Below are positions 1-8,478 of a DNA stretch of 64,000 nucleotides, piece by piece. Below the pieces are notes generated by a model. It was not told where the DNA came from and ran no database searches. It saw only the letters and a list, made by a program, of their open reading frames with translations. The stretch spans positions 62,001 to 126,000 of the forward strand of contig NZ_JAQTXI010000011.1 in NCBI RefSeq assembly GCF_028688855.1, given 5' to 3'. Made by a program: the position numbers and the translations under genes. The stretch comes from Neomegalonema sp. (lineage in GTDB: Bacteria; Pseudomonadota; Alphaproteobacteria; Rhodobacterales; Rhodobacteraceae). Position 1 is the stretch's first letter, and each line of letters starts with the position of its first letter.

Positions 1-379
1 CCATGAAGGTGAAGAAGGGCACCGCCAGAAGCACTTCGTTCGTCATCACCCCGCCGTAGCTGCGGTTGGGCAGGGCGTTGAAGAAGTTGGGCGTGAACAG
101 CCCCAGCTCCATGCCGATGAAGCCGAAGATCAGGCCGTTCGCCGCCAGGGAGAAGGCCGCCGGATAGCCCATCAGCAGGACGATGATGAGCGAGCCGAAC
201 ATGATCGGCGCCATGTTGTGGATGAACCAGCCCGTGAAGCCCGGTTCCGTGGCCGCCTCGGCGCTCCCGAAGAGAAGCCCCCAGACGAAGACCATCGCCA
301 TGGCCAGAGCCGTCGAAACCACCCACCCGAACAAGCCGCGTCCGAGCGTGGTCTTCTTGCGCATGCCGCGCGTTTCCAT
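1..379 (-). CDS. dctM: TRAP transporter large permease DctM, N-terminal part (runs off the left edge)
   Basis: This is the start of the large membrane subunit of a tripartite ATP-independent periplasmic (TRAP) transporter, which couples uptake of an organic acid to an ion gradient. The minus strand reads from an ATG at 379 and is open to the window edge, giving about 126 residues of a protein usually longer than 420. A first hydrophobic segment lies near residues 18-38 and a second near 55-75. The stretch after it contains the NRSYGGVMTNEVLLAVPFF segment typical of DctM proteins. A GGAGAAA ribosome site lies just upstream. It starts 21 bp after the dctQ stop, so dctQ and dctM are one transcript, divergent from dctP. 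Some DctM homologues carry the extra N-terminal length seen here. Confidence 0.9.
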   Translation of the reverse strand, partial: METRGMRKKTTLGRGLFGWVVSTALAMAMVFVWGLLFGSAEAATEPGFTGWFIHNMAPIMFGSLIIVLLMGYPAAFSLAANGLIFGFIGMELGLFTPNFFNALPNRSYGGVMTNEVLLAVPFFTFM

Positions 380-400
380 GATGTTTTCTCCGCGACGGCG

Positions 401-1003
401 TCAGGGGCGGGCGGGAGAGGCCTCGTCGGCCTCGTCGACGATGATGGCGGCCTTGAGCCTCTCGACCTCGGCTTCGGCGGCGTCCGCCGCGAGGACCGGA
501 TCCTCCATGCGCCCGTTGAGGATCGCCAGCCGCTTGATCAGCTCCGAGATCGCCTGAAGCAGAAGCAGCGTGAAGGCGACGGGCATCAGAAGCTTGATCG
601 GCCATTGCGGCAGGCCGCCCGCCGCGAAGGACTGCTCGTTCGTGGCGATGGAGGCCCGGGCGAAGGGAACGGAGGTCCAGATCATGATCAGACAGAAGGG
701 GATCAGCACGAAGGCGTGGCCGATCACGTCGATCCAGTCGCGCGTCCGCTTGCTGAAGCGGTTCGACAAGACGTCGATGCGCACATGTTCGTTGTCCCTC
801 AGCGTCCAGCTCGCGCACAAGAGGAACACCGCGCTGAAGAGCATCCACTGAGCATCCAGCCAGACGTTGGACGACGTGTTCAGCGTCTTGCGGATGATGG
901 CGTTTCCGGCCGAGATGGCGGTGGCCGCCAGCAGGAGCCAGGCCGCCTTGCGGCCGATCCAGCCGTTGACGGAATCGATGGCGCGCGAAAGAGAAAGAAA
1001 CAT
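401..1003 (-). CDS. dctQ: TRAP transporter small permease DctQ
   Basis: This is the four-helix small membrane subunit of the TRAP transporter, which pairs with DctM in the inner membrane. The protein is 200 aa. The ATG at 1003 was chosen because GGGGAGG lies just upstream and the next residues are MFLSLSRAID. An open frame extends further upstream, but its extra residues are basic and unlike the family. Hydrophobic stretches fall near residues 18-35, 50-65, 90-110 and 135-155. The segments NVWLDAQWMLFSAVFLL and NEHVRIDVL are DctQ hallmarks. The C-terminal 40 residues are acidic and Ala/Glu-rich, which is a common DctQ tail. It is encoded 261 bp from the divergent dctP, and these three genes form one uptake system. 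Confidence 0.93.
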   Translation of the reverse strand: MFLSLSRAIDSVNGWIGRKAAWLLLAATAISAGNAIIRKTLNTSSNVWLDAQWMLFSAVFLLCASWTLRDNEHVRIDVLSNRFSKRTRDWIDVIGHAFVLIPFCLIMIWTSVPFARASIATNEQSFAAGGLPQWPIKLLMPVAFTLLLLQAISELIKRLAILNGRMEDPVLAADAAEAEVERLKAAIIVDEADEASPARP

Positions 1004-1145
1004 TCCCGACCTCCCCTGAAAGGGTGTTCGCGTCTTCTTCCAGACGTCTTGGGCGGTGGTTATGAACGCTCGCGCGGCGATGCGCAATGCGCGGCGTGAG
1101 GCCCGGGAGCTTTCCCCTGTCGTAAGACCTGTCGCAAGAAGAGCG

Positions 1146-1160
1146 TGAAAGCGCTTGCGT
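1146..1160. promoter_or_regulatory. possible LacI-family-like operator between dctQ and dctP
   Basis: The sequence TGAAAGCGCTTGCG matches the LacI-family core TGnAAnCGnTTnCA at all but the last fixed base. It sits between the divergent dctQ (start 1003) and dctP (start 1266). A 10-bp direct repeat, TGTCGTAAGA at 1118-1127 and TGTCGCAAGA at 1130-1139, lies beside it. No regulator gene is in view, so this is only a candidate site. Confidence 0.3.
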
Positions 1161-1265
1161 TCCACGGTTTTCTCCCCGAGATTCCGCCCTCGAAGGCAGC
1201 GCAGGAAGCCAGGGCCGCGCCCGGAGCCTCCCGCGCTCAGAAACGTCTCAGGGAGAGATCCGCCG

Positions 1266-2351
1266 ATGAAACGTCGTCAATTCCTGCAGGGCGCGGGCGT
1301 CGGGCTCGCCGCCTCCGCGCTGGCCGCGCCGGCCCTCGCGCAGACCATGCCCGAGCTGCGCTGGCGCCTGACCTCCAGCTTCCCGAAATCCCTCGACATC
1401 ATCTACGGCGGCGCCGAGCTCTTCGCGAAGGCCCTTTCCGACATCACCGACGGCAAGTTCCAGGTGCAGCTCTTCGCGGCGGGCGAGATCGTCAACGCCT
1501 TCCAGGCCGCCGACGCCGTCGGCGACGGCACCGTGGAGCTGGCCCACACCTGCTCCTATTACTATTTCGGCAAGGATCCGACCTTCGCGGCGGGCACCGC
1601 CCTGCCTTTCGGTCTGAACGCCCGTCAGCAGTCGGCCTGGTACACCCAGCGCGGCGGCAACGACCTGCTGAACAAGCTCTATCACAACTACAATCTGGTG
1701 GGTCTGCCCTGCGGCAACACCGGCACCCAGATGGGCGGATGGTTCCGCAAGGAGTTCAAGTCCCTCGACGACTTCAAGGGCGTGAAGATGCGCATCGCGG
1801 GCCTCGCGGGACAGGTGATGTCCAAGCTCGGCGTGGTGCCCCAGCAGATCGCGGGCGGCGACATCTACTCCTCGCTGGAGCGCGGCACCATCGACGGCGC
1901 CGAATGGGTCGGGCCCTATGACGACGAGAAGCTCGGCTTCGTGAAGGTCGCGCCCTATTACTACTATCCCGGCTGGTGGGAGGGCGGCGCGACGCTGCAT
2001 CTCTTCGTCAACAAGGGCAAGTGGGACGAGCTGCCCAAGATCTATCAGAGCGCCATCCGCGCCGCCGCCGCCGAGGCCGACCGCGACACCCTCGCGCGGT
2101 ACGACGCCTCCAATCCGGCGGCTCTGCGCAGCCTGATCGCCGCCGGCGCCCAGCTGCGCCCCTACACCAACGAGATGCTCGAAGCGGCCTTCAAGGCCGC
2201 CAAGGAGGTCTACGCCGAGACCGGCGCCCAGAACGCCCTGTTCAAGGAGGTCCATGATTCGATCATGGAGTTCAAGAACGAGCAGTATCTCTGGTCGCAG
2301 CTCGCCGAGTTCAACTTCGACCGCTTCCAGATCGCCAATCGCGGCAAGTGA
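1266..2351 (+). CDS. dctP: TRAP transporter solute-binding protein DctP, TakP-like
   Basis: This is the periplasmic solute receptor of the TRAP system, 361 aa. The N-terminus MKRRQFLQGAG followed by an Ala-rich stretch to ALAQ looks like a twin-arginine or Sec signal peptide, so export through Tat is possible. The ligand-binding arginine of the DctP family is expected in the segment VKMRIAG (Arg176). The following GTIDGAEWVGPYDDEKLGF and the WWEGGATLHLF stretch resemble the alpha-keto acid and monocarboxylate group (TakP-type), so a 2-oxoacid or similar small carboxylate is a reasonable guess. The substrate is inferred, not shown. The start follows AGGGAGAG. It is transcribed away from dctQM and ends at a strong intrinsic terminator. 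Confidence 0.9.
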   Translation: MKRRQFLQGAGVGLAASALAAPALAQTMPELRWRLTSSFPKSLDIIYGGAELFAKALSDITDGKFQVQLFAAGEIVNAFQAADAVGDGTVELAHTCSYYYFGKDPTFAAGTALPFGLNARQQSAWYTQRGGNDLLNKLYHNYNLVGLPCGNTGTQMGGWFRKEFKSLDDFKGVKMRIAGLAGQVMSKLGVVPQQIAGGDIYSSLERGTIDGAEWVGPYDDEKLGFVKVAPYYYYPGWWEGGATLHLFVNKGKWDELPKIYQSAIRAAAAEADRDTLARYDASNPAALRSLIAAGAQLRPYTNEMLEAAFKAAKEVYAETGAQNALFKEVHDSIMEFKNEQYLWSQLAEFNFDRFQIANRGK

Positions 2352-2380
2352 CCGGCTGAAGGCGCGCCGCGCAGCTCGGG

Positions 2381-2408
2381 GCCCCCCGTCGCAGGACGGG
2401 GGGCTTCT
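2381..2408 (+). terminator. intrinsic terminator after dctP
   Basis: A perfect 10-bp stem, GCCCCCCGTC at 2381-2390 and GACGGGGGGC at 2395-2404, encloses a GCAG loop. A short T-rich tail (TTCTT) follows. It lies 30 bp after the dctP stop and just before the convergent murI stop. Confidence 0.75.
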
Positions 2409-2413
2409 TGCGT

Positions 2414-3247
2414 TCAGGCCCTGCCGAAAGCGAGGGGAAGACCGAAGAAGCGGTTGGCCGTCGCCGAGACATGGGCCGGGTCGCCGGTGGTCAGCAGCTT
2501 CGGCGCGCGCCAGCGGTCGGAATCGAGATAGGCCGGATGACGCGCCAGCCAGGAATCGAGGCTCGCCGCCGTGATGGCCGGTTGCGCGAAGATCCGCGTC
2601 CCGGCGGGCAGGGCCGCGCGGAAGGCCGCCTCAGCCAGAGGATAATGCGTGCAGGCCAGAACCGCCGCGTCCGGAGAGGGCATCCGCCGGAGCGCCTGCT
2701 CCACGCAGAGCCGCGCCACCTCGTCGGCCTTCGCCCAGTCGCCCGCCTCCAGGGCGTCCACGAGGCCGGGGCAGGGCTCTGAGGCCACCCGCAGATCCGA
2801 GGCCCGGTTGGCGGCCTCGCGCTCGAAGGCGCCGCTGGCCACCGTGGCGGGCGTGGCGAAGAGCGCCACCTCCAGAGGCCCCACCGGATGCGGCGCGGGC
2901 GGACGCGGATCCGCCCAGTCCCGACCGGTCAGCGCCTCGACCATCGGGACCAGGACGCCCAGCACCCGCCGTTCCGGCGCCCTCTGCGGAAGCCACTCCT
3001 GCTGCAGCCGCCGCAAGGCCGCCGCCGAAGCCGTGTTGCAGGCGAGGACCACCGCCTGACAGCCCTCCTCGAAGAGCCGCTCCACGCCCGCGCAGGTCAG
3101 GCGGTAGATCTCTTCGGGCGGACGCACGCCGTAAGGGGCGTTGGCGTTGTCGCCGAGATAGACGAAAGGCCGCCAGGGCGCGGCCTCGGTCAGGGCGCGC
3201 AGCACCGTCAGGCCGCCAAGGCCGGAATCGAAGACGCCGATGGGCAT
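2414..3247 (-). CDS. murI: glutamate racemase
   Basis: Converts L-glutamate to D-glutamate in the cytoplasm, supplying the D-Glu that MurD adds to the peptidoglycan stem. The protein is 277 aa, a normal family length. The N-terminus MPIGVFDSGLGGLTVLRAL carries the DSGLGG motif. The two catalytic cysteines are in CNTAS (Cys70) and ACTHYPL (Cys199). The substrate motif LGDNANAPYG is present, with Asn-Ala where many racemases have Thr-Ala. The ATG at 3247 has a GGAG site upstream. An open frame continues further upstream but lacks family sequence. It is convergent with dctP and follows the ribosomal genes on the same strand. The terminator at 3384-3410 suggests a separate transcript. Confidence 0.95.
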   Translation of the reverse strand: MPIGVFDSGLGGLTVLRALTEAAPWRPFVYLGDNANAPYGVRPPEEIYRLTCAGVERLFEEGCQAVVLACNTASAAALRRLQQEWLPQRAPERRVLGVLVPMVEALTGRDWADPRPPAPHPVGPLEVALFATPATVASGAFEREAANRASDLRVASEPCPGLVDALEAGDWAKADEVARLCVEQALRRMPSPDAAVLACTHYPLAEAAFRAALPAGTRIFAQPAITAASLDSWLARHPAYLDSDRWRAPKLLTTGDPAHVSATANRFFGLPLAFGRA

Positions 3248-3383
3248 GGAGAATCTCCGTGAAGGCGGGAGGCCGCAGCATAAGGCGTTTCGCAGCCCTC
3301 TGACGACAGGCCGCCTCCCGAAGACGAGGCGAGGAAGCCTTTTGCGCTCGTCGTGAAGAGGCTCCGCCCCCGCGTCGGCCATG

Positions 3384-3410
3384 AAAAAACCCGCCCCCGG
3401 AAGGGGCGGG
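3384..3410 (-). terminator. intrinsic terminator after rpsI
   Basis: Read on the minus strand, an 8-bp GC stem (CCCGCCCC paired with GGGGCGGG, plus-strand positions 3390-3397 and 3403-3410) is followed by six T residues. It lies 36 bp after the rpsI stop and closes the rplM-rpsI operon. Confidence 0.85.
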
Positions 3411-3445
3411 CTCGATTCTGGAAGCCTGAAGGCTCCGGAAGCGGA

Positions 3446-3937
3446 TCAGCGCTTCGAGAACTGGAAGCTGCGGCGAGCCTTGGCGCGGCCGAACTTCTTG
3501 CGCTCGACGGCGCGCGAGTCGCGGGTGAGGAACCCGGCCTTCTTCAGCGAAGGACGAAGCTCCGGCTCCTGCAGCGACAGCGCATGCGAAAGCCCGTGCT
3601 TCACCGCGCCCGCCTGACCCGAAAGGCCGCCGCCGGCCACCGTGGCCATGACGTCGAAGCGGCCCACCACGCCGGCGATCTGGAAGGCCTGGTTGACCAC
3701 CATCTGCAGCACGGGGCGCGCGAAATACTGCTCGACCGGCTTGCCGTTGACCGTGATCTTGCCCGAACCGGGCTTCACCCAGACGCGGGCCACGGCGTTC
3801 TTGCGGCGGCCGGTGGCGTAGGAGCGGCCGAGGGCGTCCTTGACCGGCTCGCGCTTCGGCGCGGCGACGGCCTCGGCGACCGGAGCGCCGCCGACGGCTT
3901 CCCGGAGGGCGTCCAGCGATTTGATCTCGTCAACCAT
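3446..3937 (-). CDS. rpsI: 30S ribosomal protein S9
   Basis: This is small-subunit ribosomal protein uS9, 163 aa. The core begins at [20 protein letters not shown] and ends in the classic basic tail that reaches the P-site tRNA, here [10 protein letters not shown]. The N-terminal extension of about 35 residues (Ala- and Glu-rich) is longer than in enterobacteria and is common in alphaproteobacteria. The ATG at 3937 is only 2 bp after the rplM stop, so the two are translationally coupled, the usual rplM-rpsI pair. The family and order leave no real alternative. Confidence 0.97.
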   Translation of the reverse strand: MVDEIKSLDALREAVGGAPVAEAVAAPKREPVKDALGRSYATGRRKNAVARVWVKPGSGKITVNGKPVEQYFARPVLQMVVNQAFQIAGVVGRFDVMATVAGGGLSGQAGAVKHGLSHALSLQEPELRPSLKKAGFLTRDSRAVERKKFGRAKARRSFQFSKR

Positions 3938-3939
3938 GA

Positions 3940-4404
3940 TCAGCCGTTCCTCGTGTTCTTCGGATTCAGCGAGGCCACGTCGAGCACGACGGGCTGCTGG
4001 GCGACCTGCTTGTGCTCGGCGCCGGTGTAGACGCGCAGATTCGACATCTGCTGACGACCCAGCGGGCCGCGCGGAACCATGCGGCGGATGGCGTTCTCGA
4101 CGACGCGGTCGCCCTTGCCCGAGTCGAAATACTGACGGGGCGAACGCTCCTTGATGCCGCCGGGGAAGCCGGTGTGCCAGTAGAAGCGGTTGTCGTCGCG
4201 CTTGCGTCCGGTCAGCTGCACCTTGTCGGCGTTGATGACGATGACGTTGTCGCCGCAATCCATGTGCGGCGTGAAGCTCGGCTTGTTCTTGCCGCGCAGG
4301 ATGTTGGCGACGATCGTGGCGAGGCGGCCCAGAACCACGCCTTCGGCGTCGATCAGGATCCACTTCTTCTCGATGTCGGAAGGCGTAGCGGAAAAGGTTT
4401 TCAT
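3940..4404 (-). CDS. rplM: 50S ribosomal protein L13
   Basis: This is large-subunit ribosomal protein uL13, 154 aa. The start is [20 protein letters not shown] at 4404. The L13 motifs [19 protein letters not shown] and [12 protein letters not shown] are all visible. An open frame extends upstream of 4404 but is not L13-like, and the promoter at 4484-4511 lies within it. It is the first gene of the rplM-rpsI operon. Confidence 0.97.
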   Translation of the reverse strand: MKTFSATPSDIEKKWILIDAEGVVLGRLATIVANILRGKNKPSFTPHMDCGDNVIVINADKVQLTGRKRDDNRFYWHTGFPGGIKERSPRQYFDSGKGDRVVENAIRRMVPRGPLGRQQMSNLRVYTGAEHKQVAQQPVVLDVASLNPKNTRNG

Positions 4405-4762
4405 CTCTGGGTCCCGATGTCGGGAAGCCTCCCGACGATTGGCGAAACAGGGACGGGGCGCTCGCGCGCCCCGGTTGGCGGGCAATATAGCCGCGCGCGA
4501 AAAGGCGTCAAGCGGATCTTTCGACGCAACGTCGTGGAAAACCACGCAATATCAGATGGTTGTGAATCTGGTATCCGGATACCTCAGGACAAGCCCCCGC
4601 CGGAGCGTCCTTTCGGGGCCTCGGGGCGCGGGGAGGGCTCCGGCCGCGAGGGCGGCGCGAGAAGGGCGCGAGTCGGGACAGGGGGGGTGAAATCCTGGCG
4701 GACGGGCTCTATCTTGCGGAGAAGCCCCGCCTTTCCTCTTGTCCCTCAGGGAGGCTTCCGCC
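4405..4762. other. intergenic region between rplM and the 4763 gene
   Basis: These 358 bp separate two divergent genes. They hold the rplM promoter (4484-4511) and a perfect 14-bp palindrome, GGTATCCGGATACC, at 4570-4583. I see no clear promoter for the plus-strand gene and no RNA gene. Confidence 0.5.
4484..4511 (-). promoter_or_regulatory. promoter of rplM-rpsI
   Basis: On the minus strand a -35 TTGACG (4511-4506) and a -10 TATATT (4489-4484) are separated by 16 bp, both near sigma-70 consensus. The transcript would start about 75 bp upstream of the rplM ATG. The AT-rich -10 stands out in this GC-rich region. Confidence 0.6.
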
Positions 4763-5986
4763 ATGGCCGCCGCGCGTCCGCCCCCGTTCTCCGCGATCCT
4801 GCTGTTCTGCGCGTTCTGTCTTCCCGATTCCGCCGGAGCGCGCGCCTCCGAGGCGGCTGCGGCGTCTTTCGCGCCCGAGCCGCCGCTCTCCTTCCAGAGC
4901 GCGGAGGAGCCTCTGGAATCCCGGGTCCGGCTGACGCTCGCCGCCGAGGCGGAGCCCGCCTTCTTCCGCATCCTGCTGGACGCCGCCAAGGCCGAACTCC
5001 GCCGCGCCCGCGAGGAATCCGAGGAAGCCCACGCCGTGGCGCTCAACGACGGATCGGCCTTCGAACGCTGGAGCCTCGAGATCCAGGACGAGACCCGACT
5101 CGTCGAGGCGCGGGCGCTGAGCCTCCTGCGGCGCGTCACCGCCTATGACGGCCGCGAGATCCGCGCGCGGCTCGAGACCTTCGCCTTCGACCGCGGACAG
5201 GGGCGGCTCCTGACTCTGGGCGACCTCTTCGGCGCGGAGGAGGGCGAGGATCCCGAGGAGGCTCCGGCGGCCATGGCGCTCCTGCGGGCGGCGGCGCTGG
5301 AGCGTCTGGCGCCGCTCAAGGCGGAGCGTCTGCGCATTCCGGAGGCCGAAGCCCGCGCGGCGCTCGAAGCGGCCTGGCCCGAGGACGCGCGCAAGCCGAG
5401 GCTCTTCAGCCTCGCGCCCTCCGACGCGCCGGGGGCCGTCGGCGGGATCTCGCTGCATTTCGGCCCGCACGACCTCGGCGCGGGCGAGGAGGGCGAATAT
5501 GAGGCGCTCATCCCTCAGGAGATCTTCCGCGACCTCCTCGCCGAGGACTGGCGCGACGCCTTCGCGGGGGCGCCGCTCGCCCTGACGCGGCTCCAGAGCG
5601 ACGAGGGACGCAGCGGCGCGATCTTCGGCCTGACCCCGGGCGAAGCCGTCTCGGCGCCCCTGACCCTGCGCGGAGAAGCGCCGCGCGCCTTCTTCGCCGG
5701 AGCGGGGGCGGTCGTCACCCTGACCCCCGAGCATGGCGGCCTGACCATCGCGCGGGCGGTGGCGCAGCCTCTGGGCGAGACGCCGCCCTCCGGCGCGGTG
5801 GAGGAGGGCGCGCCCTTCGAGGTCGTGCTGAAGGCCTTCCGCGAAACCCGACCCGGCGCGCCCCTGATCCTGAGGATCAGCTCGGGCGCCGATCCCGAAG
5901 ACGAGCGCAGCCCGGACCGCATGAGCCTCCGCCTGACGGCGGGCGCCGCGACCGAAACCGCCAGAGACGAGGAGCCCACTCCATGA
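4763..5986 (+). CDS. secreted protein of unknown function with a DUF3298-like segment
   Basis: This is a 407-aa exported protein. The ATG at 4763 was chosen because AGGGAGG lies 8-9 bp upstream. Residues 1-28 form a hydrophobic signal peptide ending near AGARASEA. The region near residues 130-165, with VTAYDGREIRARLETFAFD then GRLLTLGDLF, resembles the beta-sheet domain of DUF3298/RsiV-type proteins, which are periplasmic or cell-surface domains of uncertain role. The C-terminal third (from about residue 290) reads like a separate beta-rich domain of the kind that coats surfaces (TLRGEAPRAFF, then APLILRISS). Its stop overlaps the next gene by ATGA, so it is co-transcribed with the methyltransferase. 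The domain match is weak and was made by eye. Confidence 0.6.
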   Translation: MAAARPPPFSAILLFCAFCLPDSAGARASEAAAASFAPEPPLSFQSAEEPLESRVRLTLAAEAEPAFFRILLDAAKAELRRAREESEEAHAVALNDGSAFERWSLEIQDETRLVEARALSLLRRVTAYDGREIRARLETFAFDRGQGRLLTLGDLFGAEEGEDPEEAPAAMALLRAAALERLAPLKAERLRIPEAEARAALEAAWPEDARKPRLFSLAPSDAPGAVGGISLHFGPHDLGAGEEGEYEALIPQEIFRDLLAEDWRDAFAGAPLALTRLQSDEGRSGAIFGLTPGEAVSAPLTLRGEAPRAFFAGAGAVVTLTPEHGGLTIARAVAQPLGETPPSGAVEEGAPFEVVLKAFRETRPGAPLILRISSGADPEDERSPDRMSLRLTAGAATETARDEEPTP

Positions 5987-6753
5987 CGCGCCCCATGACG
6001 CGCACGCATGACGAACAGGTGCGGGATCAGTTCGGACCCCGGGCGGCGGCCTATGTCGCCAGCGCGGTCCACGCCCAAGGGGCGGATCTCGACCGCCTGG
6101 AGGAGATCGCCAGAGCGGCCGCGCCGCGTCGGGCGCTGGATCTCGGGACGGGCGGCGGACATGCGGCCTACCGGCTGGCGCCTCATGCGGCGGAGGTCGT
6201 CGTCTGCGACCTCTCGGAGGCCATGACCGCCGCCGTGCTGGAGACGGGACGGTCCAGGGGCTGCCTCAATCTCTCGGCGCAGGTCGCCCGCGCGGAGGCC
6301 CTGCCCTTCGCCGACGGAGAATTCGATTTCCTCGCGACGCGCTTTTCGGCCCATCACTGGGGAGACTTCGAGGCGGGGCTCCGCGAGGCGCGGCGGGTTC
6401 TCGCGCCGGGCGGCCGGGCGGTCTTCATCGACGTCTCGGCGCCGGAGGCCGAGGCGGCCGACACCCATCTGCAGGCCGTGGAGCTTCTGCGCGATCCCTC
6501 GCATGTCCGCGACCATCGCCCGAGCTTCTGGCTCGCCGCCCTGGAGCGGGCGGGATTCCGGACCCTCGCCCTGAACCGCGATTCCCTGCGTCTGGAGTTC
6601 GGATCCTGGACGGCGCGGATGAAGACTCCCGCCGTGCAGGTCGAGGCGATCCGCGCGCTTCAGCGGGGACTCGCCGCCGAGACCGCCGCGCGCTTCGCCC
6701 TGGAGCCCGACGGCTCCTTCACGGTGGACCGCGTCTTCATCGAAGCGGAATGA
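5983..6753 (+). CDS. class I SAM-dependent methyltransferase
   Basis: This is a 256-aa cytoplasmic methyltransferase of the UbiE/Methyltransf_11 type. Motif I is ALDLGTGGGH (residues 51-60). The acidic end of motif II is VVVCDLSEAM, and the ADGEFDFLATRFSAHHW stretch is motif post-II. REARRVLAPGGRAVFIDV is the conserved segment that follows. The C-terminal DPSHVRDHRPSFWLAALERAG is common in this group. The substrate cannot be told. The start overlaps the upstream stop (ATGA at 5983), and a second in-frame ATG lies at 5995. An upstream GAGGAG fits the first start. Confidence 0.88.
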   Translation: MTRPMTRTHDEQVRDQFGPRAAAYVASAVHAQGADLDRLEEIARAAAPRRALDLGTGGGHAAYRLAPHAAEVVVCDLSEAMTAAVLETGRSRGCLNLSAQVARAEALPFADGEFDFLATRFSAHHWGDFEAGLREARRVLAPGGRAVFIDVSAPEAEAADTHLQAVELLRDPSHVRDHRPSFWLAALERAGFRTLALNRDSLRLEFGSWTARMKTPAVQVEAIRALQRGLAAETAARFALEPDGSFTVDRVFIEAE

Positions 6754-6801
6754 GGAGGCCCCGGAGCCTCGTCCGGCCGCGCCTCCGCGACGCGGAGATC
6801 T

Positions 6802-7212
6802 CTAGTCGTCCTGCCAGGGCTTGCCGTCCAGGGCCCGGCGCAGCCCGCGCAGCGCCGTGAAGAAGACGTAGCCCTGAGCCCCCAGCCAGATCAGCAGCGC
6901 CACCGGAATGCCGATGGCCGTGATCGCGAAGAGCCAGCCCACGCCCCAGGCGATCAGCCAGCGCCAGAAGGTCTGCTCCGCGCCCTCGACATGCTGGCCC
7001 GCCATGAGCCCCCGGGTCTCGTCGCGCAGGCCATAGGCGTCGCGCGCCCCGAGGAAGCCGAGCGGCGGCAGGAAGGTCGCCGCCACCAGCCAGCCCCACA
7101 TGCGCACCACCCGGTCCGCCACCGGAGGACGGCCCGGCGGCTTGACTCCCGAAAGGCGGCGGAAGGTCCTGATGCTGTCTTCGAGGTCCGACTTCAGCGT
7201 ATGTTGCGGCAT
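6802..7212 (-). CDS. small membrane protein of unknown function
   Basis: This is a 136-aa protein that I do not recognise. The ATG at 7212 has GGAGGA upstream and gives the N-terminus MPQHTLKSDLEDSIRTFRRL, a soluble amphipathic stretch. Hydrophobic segments lie near residues 40-58 (MWGWLVAATFLPPLGFLG) and near 85-120 (WLIAWGVGWLFAITAIGIPV and onward), giving two to three membrane spans. The protein ends in a short charged tail. It stands alone on the minus strand, convergent with the methyltransferase. Members with this layout appear to be short hypothetical membrane proteins of alphaproteobacteria, but I cannot name a family. Confidence 0.6.
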   Translation of the reverse strand: MPQHTLKSDLEDSIRTFRRLSGVKPPGRPPVADRVVRMWGWLVAATFLPPLGFLGARDAYGLRDETRGLMAGQHVEGAEQTFWRWLIAWGVGWLFAITAIGIPVALLIWLGAQGYVFFTALRGLRRALDGKPWQDD

Positions 7213-7364
7213 GGGGCGGGAGTCCTCCGGCTGGGGATCTCCTCGATATGGCCCCCGCGCGAGGCGAGTCAATGCGCGCTCGGCCTCGCGCAAGGAGTTC
7301 TGCGCGCGCCTGGTCCGTTTCTCCAGACGCCGCGTCAGACGGCGCAGCTTCTTCGGGGAGATCT

Positions 7365-8399
7365 TCAGGAGAAGAGCCCCTCCAGAGCCTCTTCCGCCGC
7401 GACGTCCGGCGTCAGGCGACCCGAAGCCACCTCCGCCTCCAGCCGCGCCAGACGCGTCCGCCTCTCGGGATCGGCGGAGAAGCCCGCCATCAGCCCCCGC
7501 CGGATCTCGTCGCGCATCCAGACCAGCCCCTGACGCCCCCGGCGCTGGTCGCGATGCCCATGCTCGCGCCGCCAGCCGTCGAGTTCGGCCACCGCCGCCC
7601 AGAGCTCGGCCACGCCCTGCTCCTCAAGGGCCGACAGCGCGAGGGCCTTGGGGAATCCGGGCGCGTCGTCCCTCTGGCGGCGCATGAGCCGCAGGGCGCC
7701 GGCGTAATCGGCGCGGGTGCGCTGGGCCGCCGCCTTGAGGTCTCCGTCGGCCTTGTTCACCGCGACCAGATCCGCCAGCTCCATGATGCCCCGCTTGACG
7801 CCCTGAAGCTCGTCGCCCCCCGCCGGAGCCAGCAGCAGAAGGAAGACGTCGGTCATGTCCGCGACCATGGTCTCCGATTGCCCGACGCCCACCGTCTCGA
7901 CGATCACCACGTCATGGCCCGCCGCCTCGCAGAGCAGGATGGCCTCGCGCGAGCGCCGCCCCACGCCGCCCAGCTCTCCGCTGGAGGGCGAAGGCCGGAT
8001 GAAGGCCTGAGGATCCCGCGACAGCCGCTCCATGCGGGTCTTGTCGCCGAGGATCGAGCCGCCCGAACGGCTGGAGGAAGGGTCCACCGTCAGCACAGCG
8101 ACCTTGTGGCCGCGCCCCGTCAGGAAGCCGCCCAGGGATTCGATGAAGGTGGACTTGCCCACGCCCGGCACGCCCGTCAGCCCGAGCCGCAGCGCGCCGC
8201 CCGTCCGGGGCGCGATCAGCGTCAGCAGCGCGCGCGCCGCGCGGCGATGGTCGGCGCGGGTGGACTCGACCAGAGTCACCGCCCGCGCCAGAGCGCGCCG
8301 CTCTCCGGCCTGCAGACGCGCCGCCAGATCCAGGATCTCCGCGGAGGGGGCCGAAGGAAGGGGGTCCGCCCTGTCGACACGGGCGCTTTGTGGGTTCAT
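7365..8399 (-). CDS. meaB: methylmalonyl-CoA mutase-associated GTPase MeaB
   Basis: This is a P-loop GTPase of the MeaB/ArgK family (G3E class), 344 aa. It protects and helps load the B12-dependent methylmalonyl-CoA mutase. Walker A is GVPGVGKST (residues 76-84). The conserved [18 protein letters not shown] segment binds nucleotide and Mg. Also present are [11 protein letters not shown] (switch III-like), NKAD for guanine recognition, and the C-terminal helical dimerisation arm. The ATG at 8399 (MNPQSARVD) is preferred over an upstream frame extension, with AGGTGG upstream. No mutase gene is in the window, so its partner is elsewhere. It is divergent from the DUF3108 gene, with 79 bp between them. 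Confidence 0.93.
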   Translation of the reverse strand: MNPQSARVDRADPLPSAPSAEILDLAARLQAGERRALARAVTLVESTRADHRRAARALLTLIAPRTGGALRLGLTGVPGVGKSTFIESLGGFLTGRGHKVAVLTVDPSSSRSGGSILGDKTRMERLSRDPQAFIRPSPSSGELGGVGRRSREAILLCEAAGHDVVIVETVGVGQSETMVADMTDVFLLLLAPAGGDELQGVKRGIMELADLVAVNKADGDLKAAAQRTRADYAGALRLMRRQRDDAPGFPKALALSALEEQGVAELWAAVAELDGWRREHGHRDQRRGRQGLVWMRDEIRRGLMAGFSADPERRTRLARLEAEVASGRLTPDVAAEEALEGLFS

Positions 8400-8478
8400 C
8401 GTAACCACCTGTTCACCACGGCGCGACAGATTGGGGCGGCGCCGAACTCGGGAAGGAACGCGTCCTGTGGAGATCAGC

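Noticed and set aside
4739..4763. Upstream TTG start for the secreted protein gene
   Set aside because: The ATG at 4763 has a well-placed AGGGAGG and leaves a normal signal peptide. The TTG has no ribosome site.
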